This document shows positions 1 through 10,224 of a DNA stretch of 64,000 nt, one piece after another. Positions within the stretch are counted from its first letter, which is position 1, and every line of letters begins with the position of its first letter. Both the position numbers and the translations under genes were made by a program. This DNA is from Biomphalaria glabrata (taxonomy: Eukaryota > Mollusca > Gastropoda > Planorbidae): NCBI RefSeq assembly GCF_947242115.1, contig NC_074715.1:35516586-35580585 (forward strand). The letters run 5' to 3'. Under the pieces are notes generated by a model that worked only from the letters and a program-made list of their open reading frames with translations, was not told the origin of the DNA and searched no databases.

Positions 1-2400
1 TCAATAGAACTGCAATTCAAACGTGTTGCGACAGAAGTGCTGGACAGACTTCATGTGGAGATGAACGACAGATTCCAAAGGCTGGAAAACTATTTGGACA
101 CCTTTGGGTTTCTTCTTGAACCAAGACACCTCTTTGAGTCTATAGATCAGGCATGTCAAACTGGGTGTTCGGGGGCCGCATGCGGCCCGCGACCACCTTG
201 CATGCGGCCCCCTTGGCCACCTAAAAAATTATAAAAATAATGTTAAACTATTACGCTGGAAAACAAGAGATGACAAGCTACTTGAATTGAAAAATAGTAT
301 TTGTTAAACTGAACAACGAGGGTGAGTCTGCAGTGAAAGCAAGTTACATTTTGTCAAACTTCATTGTAAGCCGTTGCAAATCATTTAATAAATGTGATTT
401 TATGAAGGAGTGTGTCCTTAGAGCCGAAGTAATTTGTCCAGAAAAGGTGAAAGCATTCAAAGAAATAGCGTTAACAAGTGACACTGTGGCAGATAGAATA
501 AATGACAAGTCAGTCAGGTTGCGTGAACAATTAAAGAACAAAATAGTTGATTTTGAATTATTTTCATTGGCTCTCTATGAGTCAACTGATATAAAAGGTG
601 TAGCACAGTTGGTTATATTCATAAGGACTCATAAATGACAGGAGGTGATAATGCAGTACAATTTATCTTTGGTAAAGCTATCTAGTCTAATAAGGTATGG
701 CGCACCAACCATGAAATGAAATGGTTTTAATGCAAAGTTACTTGCAAAAATTAGAAAGACTGATGATAATTTTAAATTTGTTCATTTTCAGTGCATCATT
801 CACCAAGAAACATTCTGCGCACAGCCATTACAGTTTCAACATGTCATAAGAACATTTTCAGTCGCTTCTCAATTTTATTCGTGCCCGCGGTTTTAATGCT
901 TGCCAATTTTTAATGTTTCTGGATGGCATTGGACATGAATTTAATTGTGTTCCCTACTACACAGAAGTCCGCTGGCTCTCATGACATATAATATTGAAGA
1001 GATTGTTTGCACAGCGTGAGGAAATCGTATTGTTTCTGAACATGAAAGTTGAACCTGTTGAACATTTCCAAACTGACGAATGTGTTCAGGATTTGGCATT
1101 AGCAGTTGATCCCATTGGTCACCTGCAAGACTTGAATTTGAAACTTCAAAGTATAGACAAAATTGTCACAACTGCGTGTAATCATGTGAAGTGCTTACAA
1201 GCAAAATTAGGACAGTGGATAAACCAAATATGAAGTGAAAATCTTGTTCACTTCTCAACGTGTCGGGAACTAAAAAGATTAAATAGGGTTGCGACATTTG
1301 GTGAATGTCTTACACCTAGAATCGTTAGTAGATGTTTTCAATGACCGTTTTCGTGACTTCGTTACATAAGAGCAAGAATTTTCTTGTTTTGTATCTCCAT
1401 TCTCATTTGATTCTGAAAATGCTGCTGGAAATGTGCAACTAGAGCTGATAGAATAGCAGTCAGATTCTTAGTTGAAATCGAAGTATATTGAAATGGCTGT
1501 ACAAAAATTGTACAGTTATTTACCCTGAACGGTATGTTGAATTGCGGAAATTTGCAGCCAGAATTCTATCTATGTTTACAAGCACAGGTCTCTGTGAGCA
1601 GTTCTTTTCCATAATAAAAGCTACAAAAACACCTCACCGTCCAAGATTATCTGATCAAAATTTGTCATCTATGATGAAAGCGTAAGTGGCAAACAAATTT
1701 CAATCTGACATTAATAAAATGGTATCCCCAGAAAAGATGTCAAGCATCAGGACAAAGAAAATAATGCGTAATCAAAGTATTTTTTAATTAGCCAATAGTA
1801 GGCCTACTACAAATTTAGCCAAGGGAAAGATATGCTATTAATTATTGTATTCTTTTGCATTATTTCTAATTTACAAAAAAAAATAGTAGGCTGTTTTGCA
1901 ACTGATTTTTTTTTGCTGCGGCCCCTCAGGTCATAGTAAGTTTTCTATGCGGCACATAGGCCTACACCTTAATGAGTTTGACATGCCTGCTATAGATGAT
2001 GACACGCTGATGAAAAACTGTGTTACTTTTTCCTGTTTGCATGATGAAATACAGAAAAATCGCTTGTTCAACGATGTCATTGGTGCACGAGCACTTTTCA
2101 TCAACAAACCAGTGCCACAATCACCAATTGACATATTGAAAAGCTGGCTTCATATGGTAATGATGTGTACTCAAACCTTGCAACCTCCATCCGAATACTG
2201 CTAACTCTGGCCACTTCCATTGCGTCATGTGAAAGATCATTCTCAAAGCTAAGTTAATCAAAAGCTATCTCAGGAGCACAATGACGCAAGAAGGGCTTTA
2301 ATATCAGTGGAGTCACAAATAGGCCTACTAGACACTATTGAAGTAGATGATGTTATAGATGTCTTTGCTGCACAGAAAACACGATGTGAGGCAATATGAA
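1..2400 (+). pseudogene. Old hAT transposase (ZMYM1/DUF4371-like), split by a second hAT
   Basis: Two blocks of one reading frame, 1-147 and 1990 onward, flank a younger hAT at 148-1989. The left block reads through VEMNDRFQRLENYL and ends in FESID; the right block resumes with DDDTLMKNCVTFS. Taking out the inserted element and one copy of its 8-bp target duplication gives an in-frame join. Near 2140 the frame shifts, and the new frame carries the hAT C-terminal dimerisation signature (LATSIASCERSFSKL, about 2170-2250), followed by a stop and further frame changes. The style matches metazoan hAT transposases annotated as ZMYM1-like or 52-kDa-repressor-like (family knowledge). The N-terminal part lies outside the window. 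It is a dead element, not a host gene. Confidence 0.75.
148..1989 (+). mobile_element. hAT DNA transposon, Buster-like, GTF2IRD2-type transposase remnant
   Basis: Both ends are visible. The left terminus starts CAGGCATGTCAAACT and the right terminus is its inverted complement, AGTTTGACATGCCTG. The flanking 8-bp target duplication CTATAGAT (140-147 and 1990-1997) is exact. Subterminal GGCCGCATGCGGCCC is a short palindrome. Inside, + strand fragments resemble the GTF2IRD2/ZBED-type transposase: about 333-635 (SDTVADRINDKSVRLREQL), about 994-1230 (LQDLNLKLQSIDKIV) and about 1490-1684 (STGLCEQFFSIIKATKTPHR). The fragments are in different frames and separated by stops, so the copy is inactive. 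At 1842 bp it is shorter than an autonomous hAT. Confidence 0.88.
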
Positions 2401-3507
2401 TTAAGATTTGTCACGTGTGCATTATTTCGCCAATAAACAACGGTAGCCTATTATTCATTAAAAGATCCTTAAAGACAGCTGAAACCCCCAAATAGAAATG
2501 ACATGTTTTAATACTAAAAAATGCTTTTTTTTTATTATGTGTAGGAATGAGCTACCGCATTAGGTACCACCGACATTGTATCGGGAGGTTTCCATGCTGA
2601 ACTTAGGTGATCACTTAACGCTACTCTACTTATTCCAGAAGAGTTAGAAGAGTCTTATCAAAGACGACGTGTTGCACTGTTTGCTTTTTATGTGAAAAAT
2701 AACGCCAATTTTTAAAAATTTCTTTAAACGATCAAAACAAGAATATGGCTTGAATATATTTCTCGTCCATTGGTGAATTTGATGGAGGCCGCCTCTAACA
2801 TAAACTCTCTTTGTAATCTTGTTTTTTTTTATAGGCCAGTTTATTTGAACTCTGCTAGCGCCACACCTGATTAAAGGGAAACTATTCAAAAAAAGAATAT
2901 TGATTGTTGACGTCAATAGTGAATTAGAAGGTTGGCATACATAAATAATCATCATCATCATGCAACAATAACAATAATAATTAGATCAAGAATTAGATCT
3001 ATATTATATCTAGTTTACTTATTTTTTCATCTTAATGTGTGATAATGCAGTTACTGAACTGAATGTGCATCTCATTCTTTCTCAACTCTTAGTTTTAATA
3101 GATAGATTGATAGATAAATCATTCATAGTCTTAGTGACTCATAGAGTTAGAGACACTGAGACTCTAAACTACTAAACTAAAGTGTAACTAAAGTAGTCTA
3201 AACTTGACTCCCAAGGCTAATGATAATGTCTCTTAATAAACTCAGTACATACTTTGATACTATAGTTAACAGTGAGTAACTATTCATTGTAATTGTAACT
3301 ACTATTATTAGTATTATATAACTATTATACTATAGTAATAAAATTAGTATAAAGTATAACTATAGACTATACACTATTATGAATGACTATAGTCATAGTG
3401 AATAGTGTAGACTGTAGTGTATTATGTATAATGTATACTGAGACTGAGTATACTCTATAAGTGTAAGAGTCTATTTAGTCTATTATAATTATAAAAAAAA
3501 CACTCTT
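2401..3507. other. AT-rich intergenic DNA, no gene seen
   Basis: No credible coding frame. About 3000-3480 is a degenerate simple-sequence island built from ACTATAGT, GACTCAGAG and TAGATC words. TTAAAGGGAAACT at 2871 matches the terminus of the inverted-repeat element at 8234-9171, but I could not follow similarity beyond it. Confidence 0.5.
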
Positions 3508-6160
3508 ATAATTTATAGCAGAAGAAATTACCTTACCTAACTCAAAAAATGTAGAATCAACATTTTGTAAAATTAATACCACCTCAACATCCCTAATAAT
3601 AGGCAGCATTTACAGACCACCAAATTCTAGTTTAGAATACATGCAGGAACTATGTAATCAGATTACTACACTTAAAGAGACAAATAAAAATGCAGTTTTT
3701 TGGATTATGGGTGATTTCAACCTACCTGATATAAATTGGAAAACACTAACCATAGATAAACACCAAAACCTTAAGGACATAAATGAGCTTTTCATAGAAA
3801 CTTTACACAACCTAAGTTTAGATCAAATCATTAAAAAGCCAACTAGATTAAACAACACATTAGATCTCTTCTTAACCAACAGACCTGGATTAGTAGTTGA
3901 TTATGAAATTATCCCTGGTCTATCAGACCATGAGATCATAAAAATACACAGTCAGATAAAAGCAGTAGCCAATACAAAACCCAAAAGAAAAATATTACTC
4001 TGGAATAAATGTAACCTGACACAACTACACCAAGCTGCACTAAACTTTCAACAAACATTCTTATTAGAAAAAGACATTAACCAACCAGTCGATGACCTCT
4101 GGAATTTCATTAAAAACCATCTTAAAAGCATTATAGAAAATCATATACCAACTAAATACACATCAAACAAAATAAATAAATGCTGGTTTAATAATAGACT
4201 AAAGAAGCTTTGTAAACAGAAGGTAAACCTATATAAAAAATTTAAAGAAACTAATGCAGAAAGAGTTTACAAAAAGTATATAAAAATTAAACACTTAACC
4301 CAAAAAGTAAGCAGACAGCTGCAGAGTGAATACATAAACAATGTAATATCTAAAGATAACAACAAAAACCTATGGTCATACATTAAGTCTAAGAAAATGG
4401 AAACAACAGGCATAGCGCCATTAAAAGATGAACATAACATAACACATAATGATAATGAAACTAAAGCAAACATCCTAAACAAATACTTTGCATCAGCATT
4501 CTCAGCCCCAGGAGACAAAGACATATTACTGAATTTGAACCAAGTAAACAACATAGAAGATATAGTAGTACAAGAAAATGGAATTCAAAAACTATTAGCC
4601 AACACCAAACCAAATAAAGCTTCTGGACCTGATGGTATTCCAGCTAGATTACTCAAAGAACTAAGCTATGAGCTAGCCCCAGTGTTCAAAATACTCTTTC
4701 AGGCTTCACTTAACCAGGGCAGAGTACCAAAGGACTGGAAAGAAGCTAATGTCACCCCCCTATTTAAAAAAGGAGAAAAATCTGACCCAGGAAACTACAG
4801 ACCAGTATCACTTACCAGCATCACATGTAAAATCCTAGAACACATAATATGTAGCAACATCATAAACCACTTAGACAAACATAGTGTCCTCACACCATAC
4901 CAACATGGCTTTAGGAAATATAGATCATGTGAAACACAACTAATAGGACTAATTGATGATTTTTCAAAAGGTTTAGATAATAGTGAACAAATAGATGCTA
5001 TCTTACTAGATTTTTCTAAGGCTTTTGACAAAGTTCACCACCATAGTTTGCTTAAAAAATTAAAATATTTCGGCATTAATGGTCCACTGCATCAGTGGAT
5101 TAAAGATTTTCTGATAGGGAGAGAACAAACTGTAATAATAAATGGCTCTAAATCAACACCGATAACAGTAAACTCAGGTGTACCTCAAGGAACAGTCTTG
5201 GGTCCACTACTATTTTTAATTTACATAAATGATTTACCAAATTGCATTAGTTCAGGAACAAAAGTCAGATTATTTGCAGACGATTGCATAATATATAGAA
5301 CAATAAAAACAACACAAGACACAGATATTTTACAAAGAGAATTAGATGAATTACAGAAATGGGAATCAAATTGGAGCATGTCTTTCCACCCAGAAAAATG
5401 TCAATTGTTAAGAGTAACAAAAAAACTAAAACAAATTAATTCCACTTATCTTATTCATGGCAAACCAGTAACACAGACTAAAAACGCAAAATACCTAGGT
5501 GTTATAATAAATGAAAAACTATCATGGAATCCACATATTGATGAAACTACAAAAAAATCAAACAAAGCATTAGGATTTATTAAAAGAAATTTCTATAAAT
5601 CAAATAAGAACATAAAACTAAAATGTTATTTAACCTTGGTTAGGCCAATAATAGAATATGCATCCTCTGTTTGGGACCCCTCAACTCAAGAAAACATTAA
5701 GAAACTGGAACAGACACAAAATAGAGCAGTGAGATTCATAACAAACGAATATTCACATTTGACTAGAGTAACACCTTTAGTATAATCACTAAATTTAGAA
5801 AGCCTTCAGGACAGAAGGCTCAAAAGTAAAGTAGCAATCATACATAAAACACTGAACCATAATCTTCAAATACAAAAACAAAATTTAATAAAATACTCTG
5901 AAAGACACAAAGATAAAGGCACATTCCTCGTCCCATATGCTAGGACAAATTTGTACAAATACTCCTTCTTCCCTAGTGCTATTAGAGCATGGAATGGGTT
6001 GCCTGAGCTAGCCAGGAAAACCAGTGACTTGGCAGAATTTAAGTCATTGGTTAATATGCATGACTAAATGCATGACGCGTAGGACGTAATCATCTTCTTT
6101 TTTGAAGTAACGTCTGTATTATATAAGATAAGATAAGATAATAATAAAAATTAATACTAT
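3508..6160 (+). mobile_element. LINE (Jockey/CR1-like non-LTR retrotransposon), 5'-truncated
   Basis: The element enters in the endonuclease domain: the frame is open from about 3511 with IIGSIYRPPNSS, before the first ATG at 3641. It runs through reverse transcriptase to a C-terminal region ending at 6067 (FFPSAIRAWNGLPELA, then NMHD and stop). The 3' end carries no poly(A); it ends in ATAAGATAAGATAAGATAA and passes into a TA microsatellite. Other copies of the family lie at 14953-15185 (-), 29640-30252 (-) and 56647-57570 (+). The clade is inferred from the endonuclease-RT layout, the WN-x-LP C-terminal motif and the short-repeat tail. Confidence 0.9.
3641..5785 (+). CDS. LINE ORF2: endonuclease (C-terminal part) plus reverse transcriptase
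   Basis: A 714-codon open frame. Residues 20-110 are the end of an AP-like endonuclease (WIMGDFNLPDINW, then IPGLSDHEI). Residues about 330-620 form the reverse transcriptase: NKASGPDGIPARLLK, NYRPVSLTSI, LLDFSKAFDKVHH, SGVPQGTVLGPLLF, and the catalytic box LFADDCIIY with both aspartates present. The annotated ATG is only the first methionine; coding sequence continues upstream to about 3511. The frame stops at TAA 5783-5785, where the sister copy at about 57230 reads AAA. After the stop the same frame stays open to TAA at 6065-6067, so one nonsense codon appears to cost about 93 C-terminal residues. With the missing 5' end, this copy is probably inactive but recent. Confidence 0.88.
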   Translation: MQELCNQITTLKETNKNAVFWIMGDFNLPDINWKTLTIDKHQNLKDINELFIETLHNLSLDQIIKKPTRLNNTLDLFLTNRPGLVVDYEIIPGLSDHEIIKIHSQIKAVANTKPKRKILLWNKCNLTQLHQAALNFQQTFLLEKDINQPVDDLWNFIKNHLKSIIENHIPTKYTSNKINKCWFNNRLKKLCKQKVNLYKKFKETNAERVYKKYIKIKHLTQKVSRQLQSEYINNVISKDNNKNLWSYIKSKKMETTGIAPLKDEHNITHNDNETKANILNKYFASAFSAPGDKDILLNLNQVNNIEDIVVQENGIQKLLANTKPNKASGPDGIPARLLKELSYELAPVFKILFQASLNQGRVPKDWKEANVTPLFKKGEKSDPGNYRPVSLTSITCKILEHIICSNIINHLDKHSVLTPYQHGFRKYRSCETQLIGLIDDFSKGLDNSEQIDAILLDFSKAFDKVHHHSLLKKLKYFGINGPLHQWIKDFLIGREQTVIINGSKSTPITVNSGVPQGTVLGPLLFLIYINDLPNCISSGTKVRLFADDCIIYRTIKTTQDTDILQRELDELQKWESNWSMSFHPEKCQLLRVTKKLKQINSTYLIHGKPVTQTKNAKYLGVIINEKLSWNPHIDETTKKSNKALGFIKRNFYKSNKNIKLKCYLTLVRPIIEYASSVWDPSTQENIKKLEQTQNRAVRFITNEYSHLTRVTPLV

Positions 6161-6207
6161 ATAACTAATATATAATATATATAAGTATATTAATAATATT
6201 ATATATA

Positions 6208-6294
<87 letters not shown>

Positions 6295-6300
6295 TAGATT
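6161..6300. repeat. TA dinucleotide microsatellite at LINE 3' tail
   Basis: AT-rich spacer followed by an almost pure TA run (about 6211-6290), directly downstream of the LINE tail. A comparable TA run follows the LINE copy at 56647-57570, which suggests that the array grew from the element's tail. Confidence 0.9.
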
Positions 6301-6882
6301 AAATTAATCATTTCAATTTATAGTACACAGTAGTACTTAGAGTAGTAGGAGTATGACTCACTATGAGTAGTAGTAATACTGGTAAAACTTCCCATAATAA
6401 TAGTAGTAGTAGTACTTAGATGGACTTAGACTTAGTCTGACTTAGACGACTTAGATCTATATCTATATTATATAGAGTATCAGAATCTAGATTCTAGAAT
6501 CCTAGATTATTAATAATGTATTATATATATATTATTATATATATTATATTATAATAGTTATTCTATAGTCACTATAGGCCCTACATCTTTAGTACTATAG
6601 TCAAGTATAGTCTAGACTCTAGTATATATAGCATAGGCACATAGTGTGACTCCGACTGTGAGGCGTGTGACTATTGACAGTCTAGATCTAGAACTAAAAT
6701 CTAGCCTTTATTAAGTTACTACTCTTTATACTAATTTATAGGAAAACATGAAAGTAAACAAAAAAAAAAAATCACTGTGTTTTTTCTTATTTAAATGAAA
6801 TAAATGAGCTCAGAATGAGTCCTACTACTACTACTTACTACTAGACTGTGACTAGAAATTACTAGATCTATATTGTCTATAT
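6301..6882. other. Degenerate simple-sequence island
   Basis: Short words such as GACTTAGA, TAGTAGTAG, CTAGATTCTAGA and GTGACTCCGACT repeat irregularly without a fixed period. No coding frame or RNA gene was seen. Confidence 0.6.
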
Positions 6883-8129
6883 CAGTGATGTCCAACCTTA
6901 TTTGGTCTGCGGGCCATTTTAATTTGCGGCATACGTGTCCCGGGCCATATCACCAAAAGGAAAAAAAAATACAATAAGCTATTTTTATTAGTTTTATTTG
7001 TGGGCCTACTTACATAAATTCATGTGATGCATGGAGTTTATCCAAAACCATCTTCTGAATATTTGTCTGCATAGATGAAACACCAAGTCGGAGCACTGAA
7101 TCTAGCTGTTCATCCGTGAGTCAATTACGTAACATGGATTTCGCATATTTCATCACTGAAAAAGTTTATTTACACAAATAAGTGCTTGAAAACATTGTGA
7201 TCACCCTTAACCTCAGAAGTTGGATCATATTTTTTTTTATTTAGCTGCTTATCATTATGTAGAGTGGTTCAGGTTGGAAGTGTTGAATGAAGAGTTGCAA
7301 TTTTGTTTGGAAAGCGCTCATGTCTGCATACACATGCGAAAGCAATGTGTCTTTCCCTTGTAGTTTGGTATTGAGTTCATTTAGATGTGATGTGATGTCG
7401 CATAAAATAGCCAAATCCCACAACCATGAGGGGTTGTTCAGATGTGGCACTTGTTTTGATTTTTCCATCATAAATATTTCAATTTTGTGTCTCAAATAAA
7501 AAAAAACGCTTAACCAGCCCGCACTTCATTGTGAAATAGAATGTCTTCATATTTCGGTCAGAAAATCTTTGATAGTTCTATGATTCAAGCTTGTGATTTG
7601 ATGGAATGTACAGTACTAAACACAATCAGCATCACATGGTCTAGATTCAAATCCTTTCCACAGAGATTTTGTTGGTGAATGATGCAGTGAAGCCGCAAGG
7701 GTTCAGTTCCATTTGACTCAACTTTTTAAAATAACCTTTGCTGTCAGTCCGCTGTGACATCCAACCATATTTCTAGCGCATCAGTAGTCACTCCAACTAA
7801 TTTATTCCAAGGAAGAGCAAGGTCCTCTATGATGGCTGACACTTCTTGAGCAGGTCTTCTCCAGTTGTAGTTCCATGCTTCATAGCTGCTAACTCCTCTT
7901 ATATCAAAATTGTTGTTGTACCGCGACAGCTTATAATGCATTCTTCAAGCACTTTTTTACACATTCGCCATTGGATAAAGGCTTCATTGCTCTATTTAGG
8001 ATGTGAGCTGTAGCTGGCCCTTATCGCCGACTCATTTTCTTGTCTCTTTTTGTTAAATATTCTTGTCAATCCCACAATCTCTATTGAAGCACGTCATCTG
8101 GCCCATGGGCCGTAGTTTGGGCATCGCTG
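6883..8129 (-). mobile_element. hAT DNA transposon, Buster-like, GTF2IRD2-type transposase remnant
   Basis: The left end begins CAGTGATGTCCAAC and the right end is the near-perfect inverse, TTTGGGCATCGCTG. The 8-bp target duplication GTCTATAT is exact (6875-6882 and 8130-8137). The transposase is on the minus strand: 7241-7495 encodes LCDITSHLNELNTKLQGKD and KLQLFIQHFQPEPLY, which resemble the GTF2IRD2/ZBED-type hAT core. 7744-7941 encodes LPWNKLVGVTTDALEIW, the block around the catalytic aspartate of these transposases. Only pieces remain, and at 1247 bp the copy is internally shortened and dead. Confidence 0.9.
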
Positions 8130-8233
8130 GTCTATATTAATATTGTATAAAATACAATATATATTATATCTAGCATATTATTATTATTATGGCCCTATAT
8201 ATATAATATAGTATATAGATTGATTCTATTCCT

Positions 8234-9171
8234 TTAAAAGGAAACTCTGAAGGTTTTGACAATTTTTTAGTATAATAATAAATATGAATATATTATTCTT
8301 TTTATTTTATTTTCACTAATAATAATAATAACTTAGTCGTCTTAGTAGAGTCTAGATCTAATTTGATGTTTTTCTGACATAATTTTTATGCGCATCCAAA
8401 AACAGTCTGATTTTCACCGGGTTTCTATGTGACATCACACTAACCTGTGAATCTATTGACTTAGTCACAGTTACTGTATAACGGAAAACCATACAATAAA
8501 GTTTACAATCTCGTAAAAGAAATAGACCTAGGTTTATGCAGTTAGATAAAGATCTAGATTCTAGATCTTGTAAGCAAAGAAAAAAAAATGTGTTAAGAAT
8601 AGATCTAGATCTACATGCTTTATTAACCATGGCAGTGAATTTTCTTACCTGACCATTCATCACACAAAACACTTTCGTTTGGTTGTCCTGTCATGACCAA
8701 CGACCCATATCCTATGCTAGCCTTACACTGACCAGTTTGTTAGAATCAGTTAGACACATGATCTATTTACTTTTGGGACAGGGAGGTGTGTAGATGAAAA
8801 TGTTACTTTTTTTTTCTTAAGTTGGTTATCCTAATGCTTTTAGATCTAAATATATCTCTATAACTGTACCATAGCTCTGGACTCTGGACTAGGTCATCAC
8901 TAAGCCTAACAGCTACTACTGTAAGAATAAAGCGATACAATTGGTTAGATCTAGATTCACTTTCAGTATTGTTGAGGGAAGTGGCGTAACCCAAATAAAA
9001 AAACAAAATCTCTTGTTTTTTTTAGATCTGTGGCAAGAATTTACTGTCTAACTTATTAAATATAAATGTTTCTAAGCATTTAAATAAAAAATGTTTCCTA
9101 TTACAACTTTTTACGCAGAATTTCAATATGTCAATAACTCAAATTTAAAAAGCATTGGAGTTTCCCTTTAA
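8234..9171. repeat. Unclassified inverted-repeat element, copy 1
   Basis: Bounded by TTAA on both sides, with short terminal inverted repeats (AAGGAAACTC at the left, GAGTTTCCCT at the right). The interior is shared with 28988-29610. Recognisable common blocks are the stretch around ACCATACA-TAAAGTTTACA, CTGACCAGTTTGTTAGAATC, GATGAAAATGTTACTTTTTT and GTACCATAGCTCTGG. Minus-strand frames in both copies contain CKLYCMVFRYT, but I recognise no protein family. TTAA flanks recall piggyBac, but the inverted repeats do not start with the usual CCC, so I leave the class open. Confidence 0.5.
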
Positions 9172-10207
9172 TGCAACTTTTTTATATATACAAAATATTG
9201 ACTCAATGACTGACATTTGATTTATAATGATCTAGTGTGTGTGTGTGTATATATATATATATCATATGTACATGTAATGATTTCAGTCTCATTAGTTATA
9301 TCTACTATTGAAATTTATTGTATTGAGGTTAAGGAAATAGATTCAAAGGAAGTGATTTGTAAAGCATTTCTTCTTGTTCAGCTTGTACAGAAAATCTCAT
9401 TGTATTTACCTTTACTTTCCAAACTTTTCAGTCTATGATTCATAGGAGAAAAATGTGGGACACATCAGTCTGATCAACTTATTTTTGTAATTCCCCAAAT
9501 TTTTCTTGAGCTTTGTGTTTACTAACAGTAAAAGTTATTAAATATCTGAATTTTGACTAGAAATTGGCTAACTAGACTTAGACCATCCCGCGCCGTTTAA
9601 TGCTGGATGCAGCGACCAGTCTCCATAAAGATCTGTCACTGGCAATATCTGAATGAAGACTCTTCCCACCTAGTGTACATTTCATGTACCAATTAGGGTC
9701 AGTTTTATTTGCATTGAAGGGCTATCTAGATCAATAAATAAAGCAAGATTAGGTCTTAAAATGTTAACATATTAAAATTACTAAACAGCAGATTTTAATT
9801 CCTTTGTTTATCTTTAGTTGAATTACTTAGTCAATATTGACTATGTTATCTCACTTCTTTCTATGTGGATACTTCTTCATGTCAATTATCATTGGCTTGA
9901 TTTTATTAAGATACACATGTATGTAGATCTAATTATATTTCAGATGGATGAGATTGCAAACAAAAAAACAACAACGAAATTCTACTATGTGCAGAATATA
10001 ATTAGAAGTTATGAATGTAAATAATTTCATTCTTAGTGTATATGGGAAGGTAATAATTGTTTTGTTTTTATCAGTATTTAAACTATTTGTCTTTTTCTAA
10101 TTAATTTAGTTTACAGTATTAATAGAAATTACTTATAATAAATTTTCTTTTTATGTAAAAGAAAAGGATGTTAAGAATTAATGTATCAATAATTCTTTTA
10201 ATTGCAG
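9172..10207. other. LMBRD2 upstream region with a possible 5'-UTR intron
   Basis: AT-rich and without a convincing ORF. A GT/TA microsatellite lies at about 9236-9262. AATTGCAG at 10200-10207 is a good 3' splice acceptor only 17 bases before the LMBRD2 ATG, so the first coding exon probably begins at 10208 with the 5' UTR spliced on from further upstream. I could not place the upstream exon or promoter. Confidence 0.4.
9589..9716 (-). pseudogene. Possible LINE C-terminal remnant
   Basis: The minus strand reads TDPNWYMKCTLGGKSLH followed by DIASDRSLWRLVAASSIKR, in the style of the W-x(n)-A-DR-x-WR segment near the end of some LINE ORF2 proteins. The stretch is more GC-rich than its surroundings. 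Too short for a firm call. Confidence 0.3.
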
Positions 10208-10224
10208 TTTGAAATATAAAAAAA

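Noticed and set aside
7241-7941. Host GTF2IRD2-like gene on the minus strand
   Set aside because: It lies between matching inverted termini and an 8-bp target duplication and is broken, so it is a hAT transposase remnant.
8234-9171. Firm assignment to piggyBac from TTAA flanks
   Set aside because: The inverted repeats do not begin with the CCC usual for that family, no transposase is seen, and TTAA is common in AT-rich DNA.
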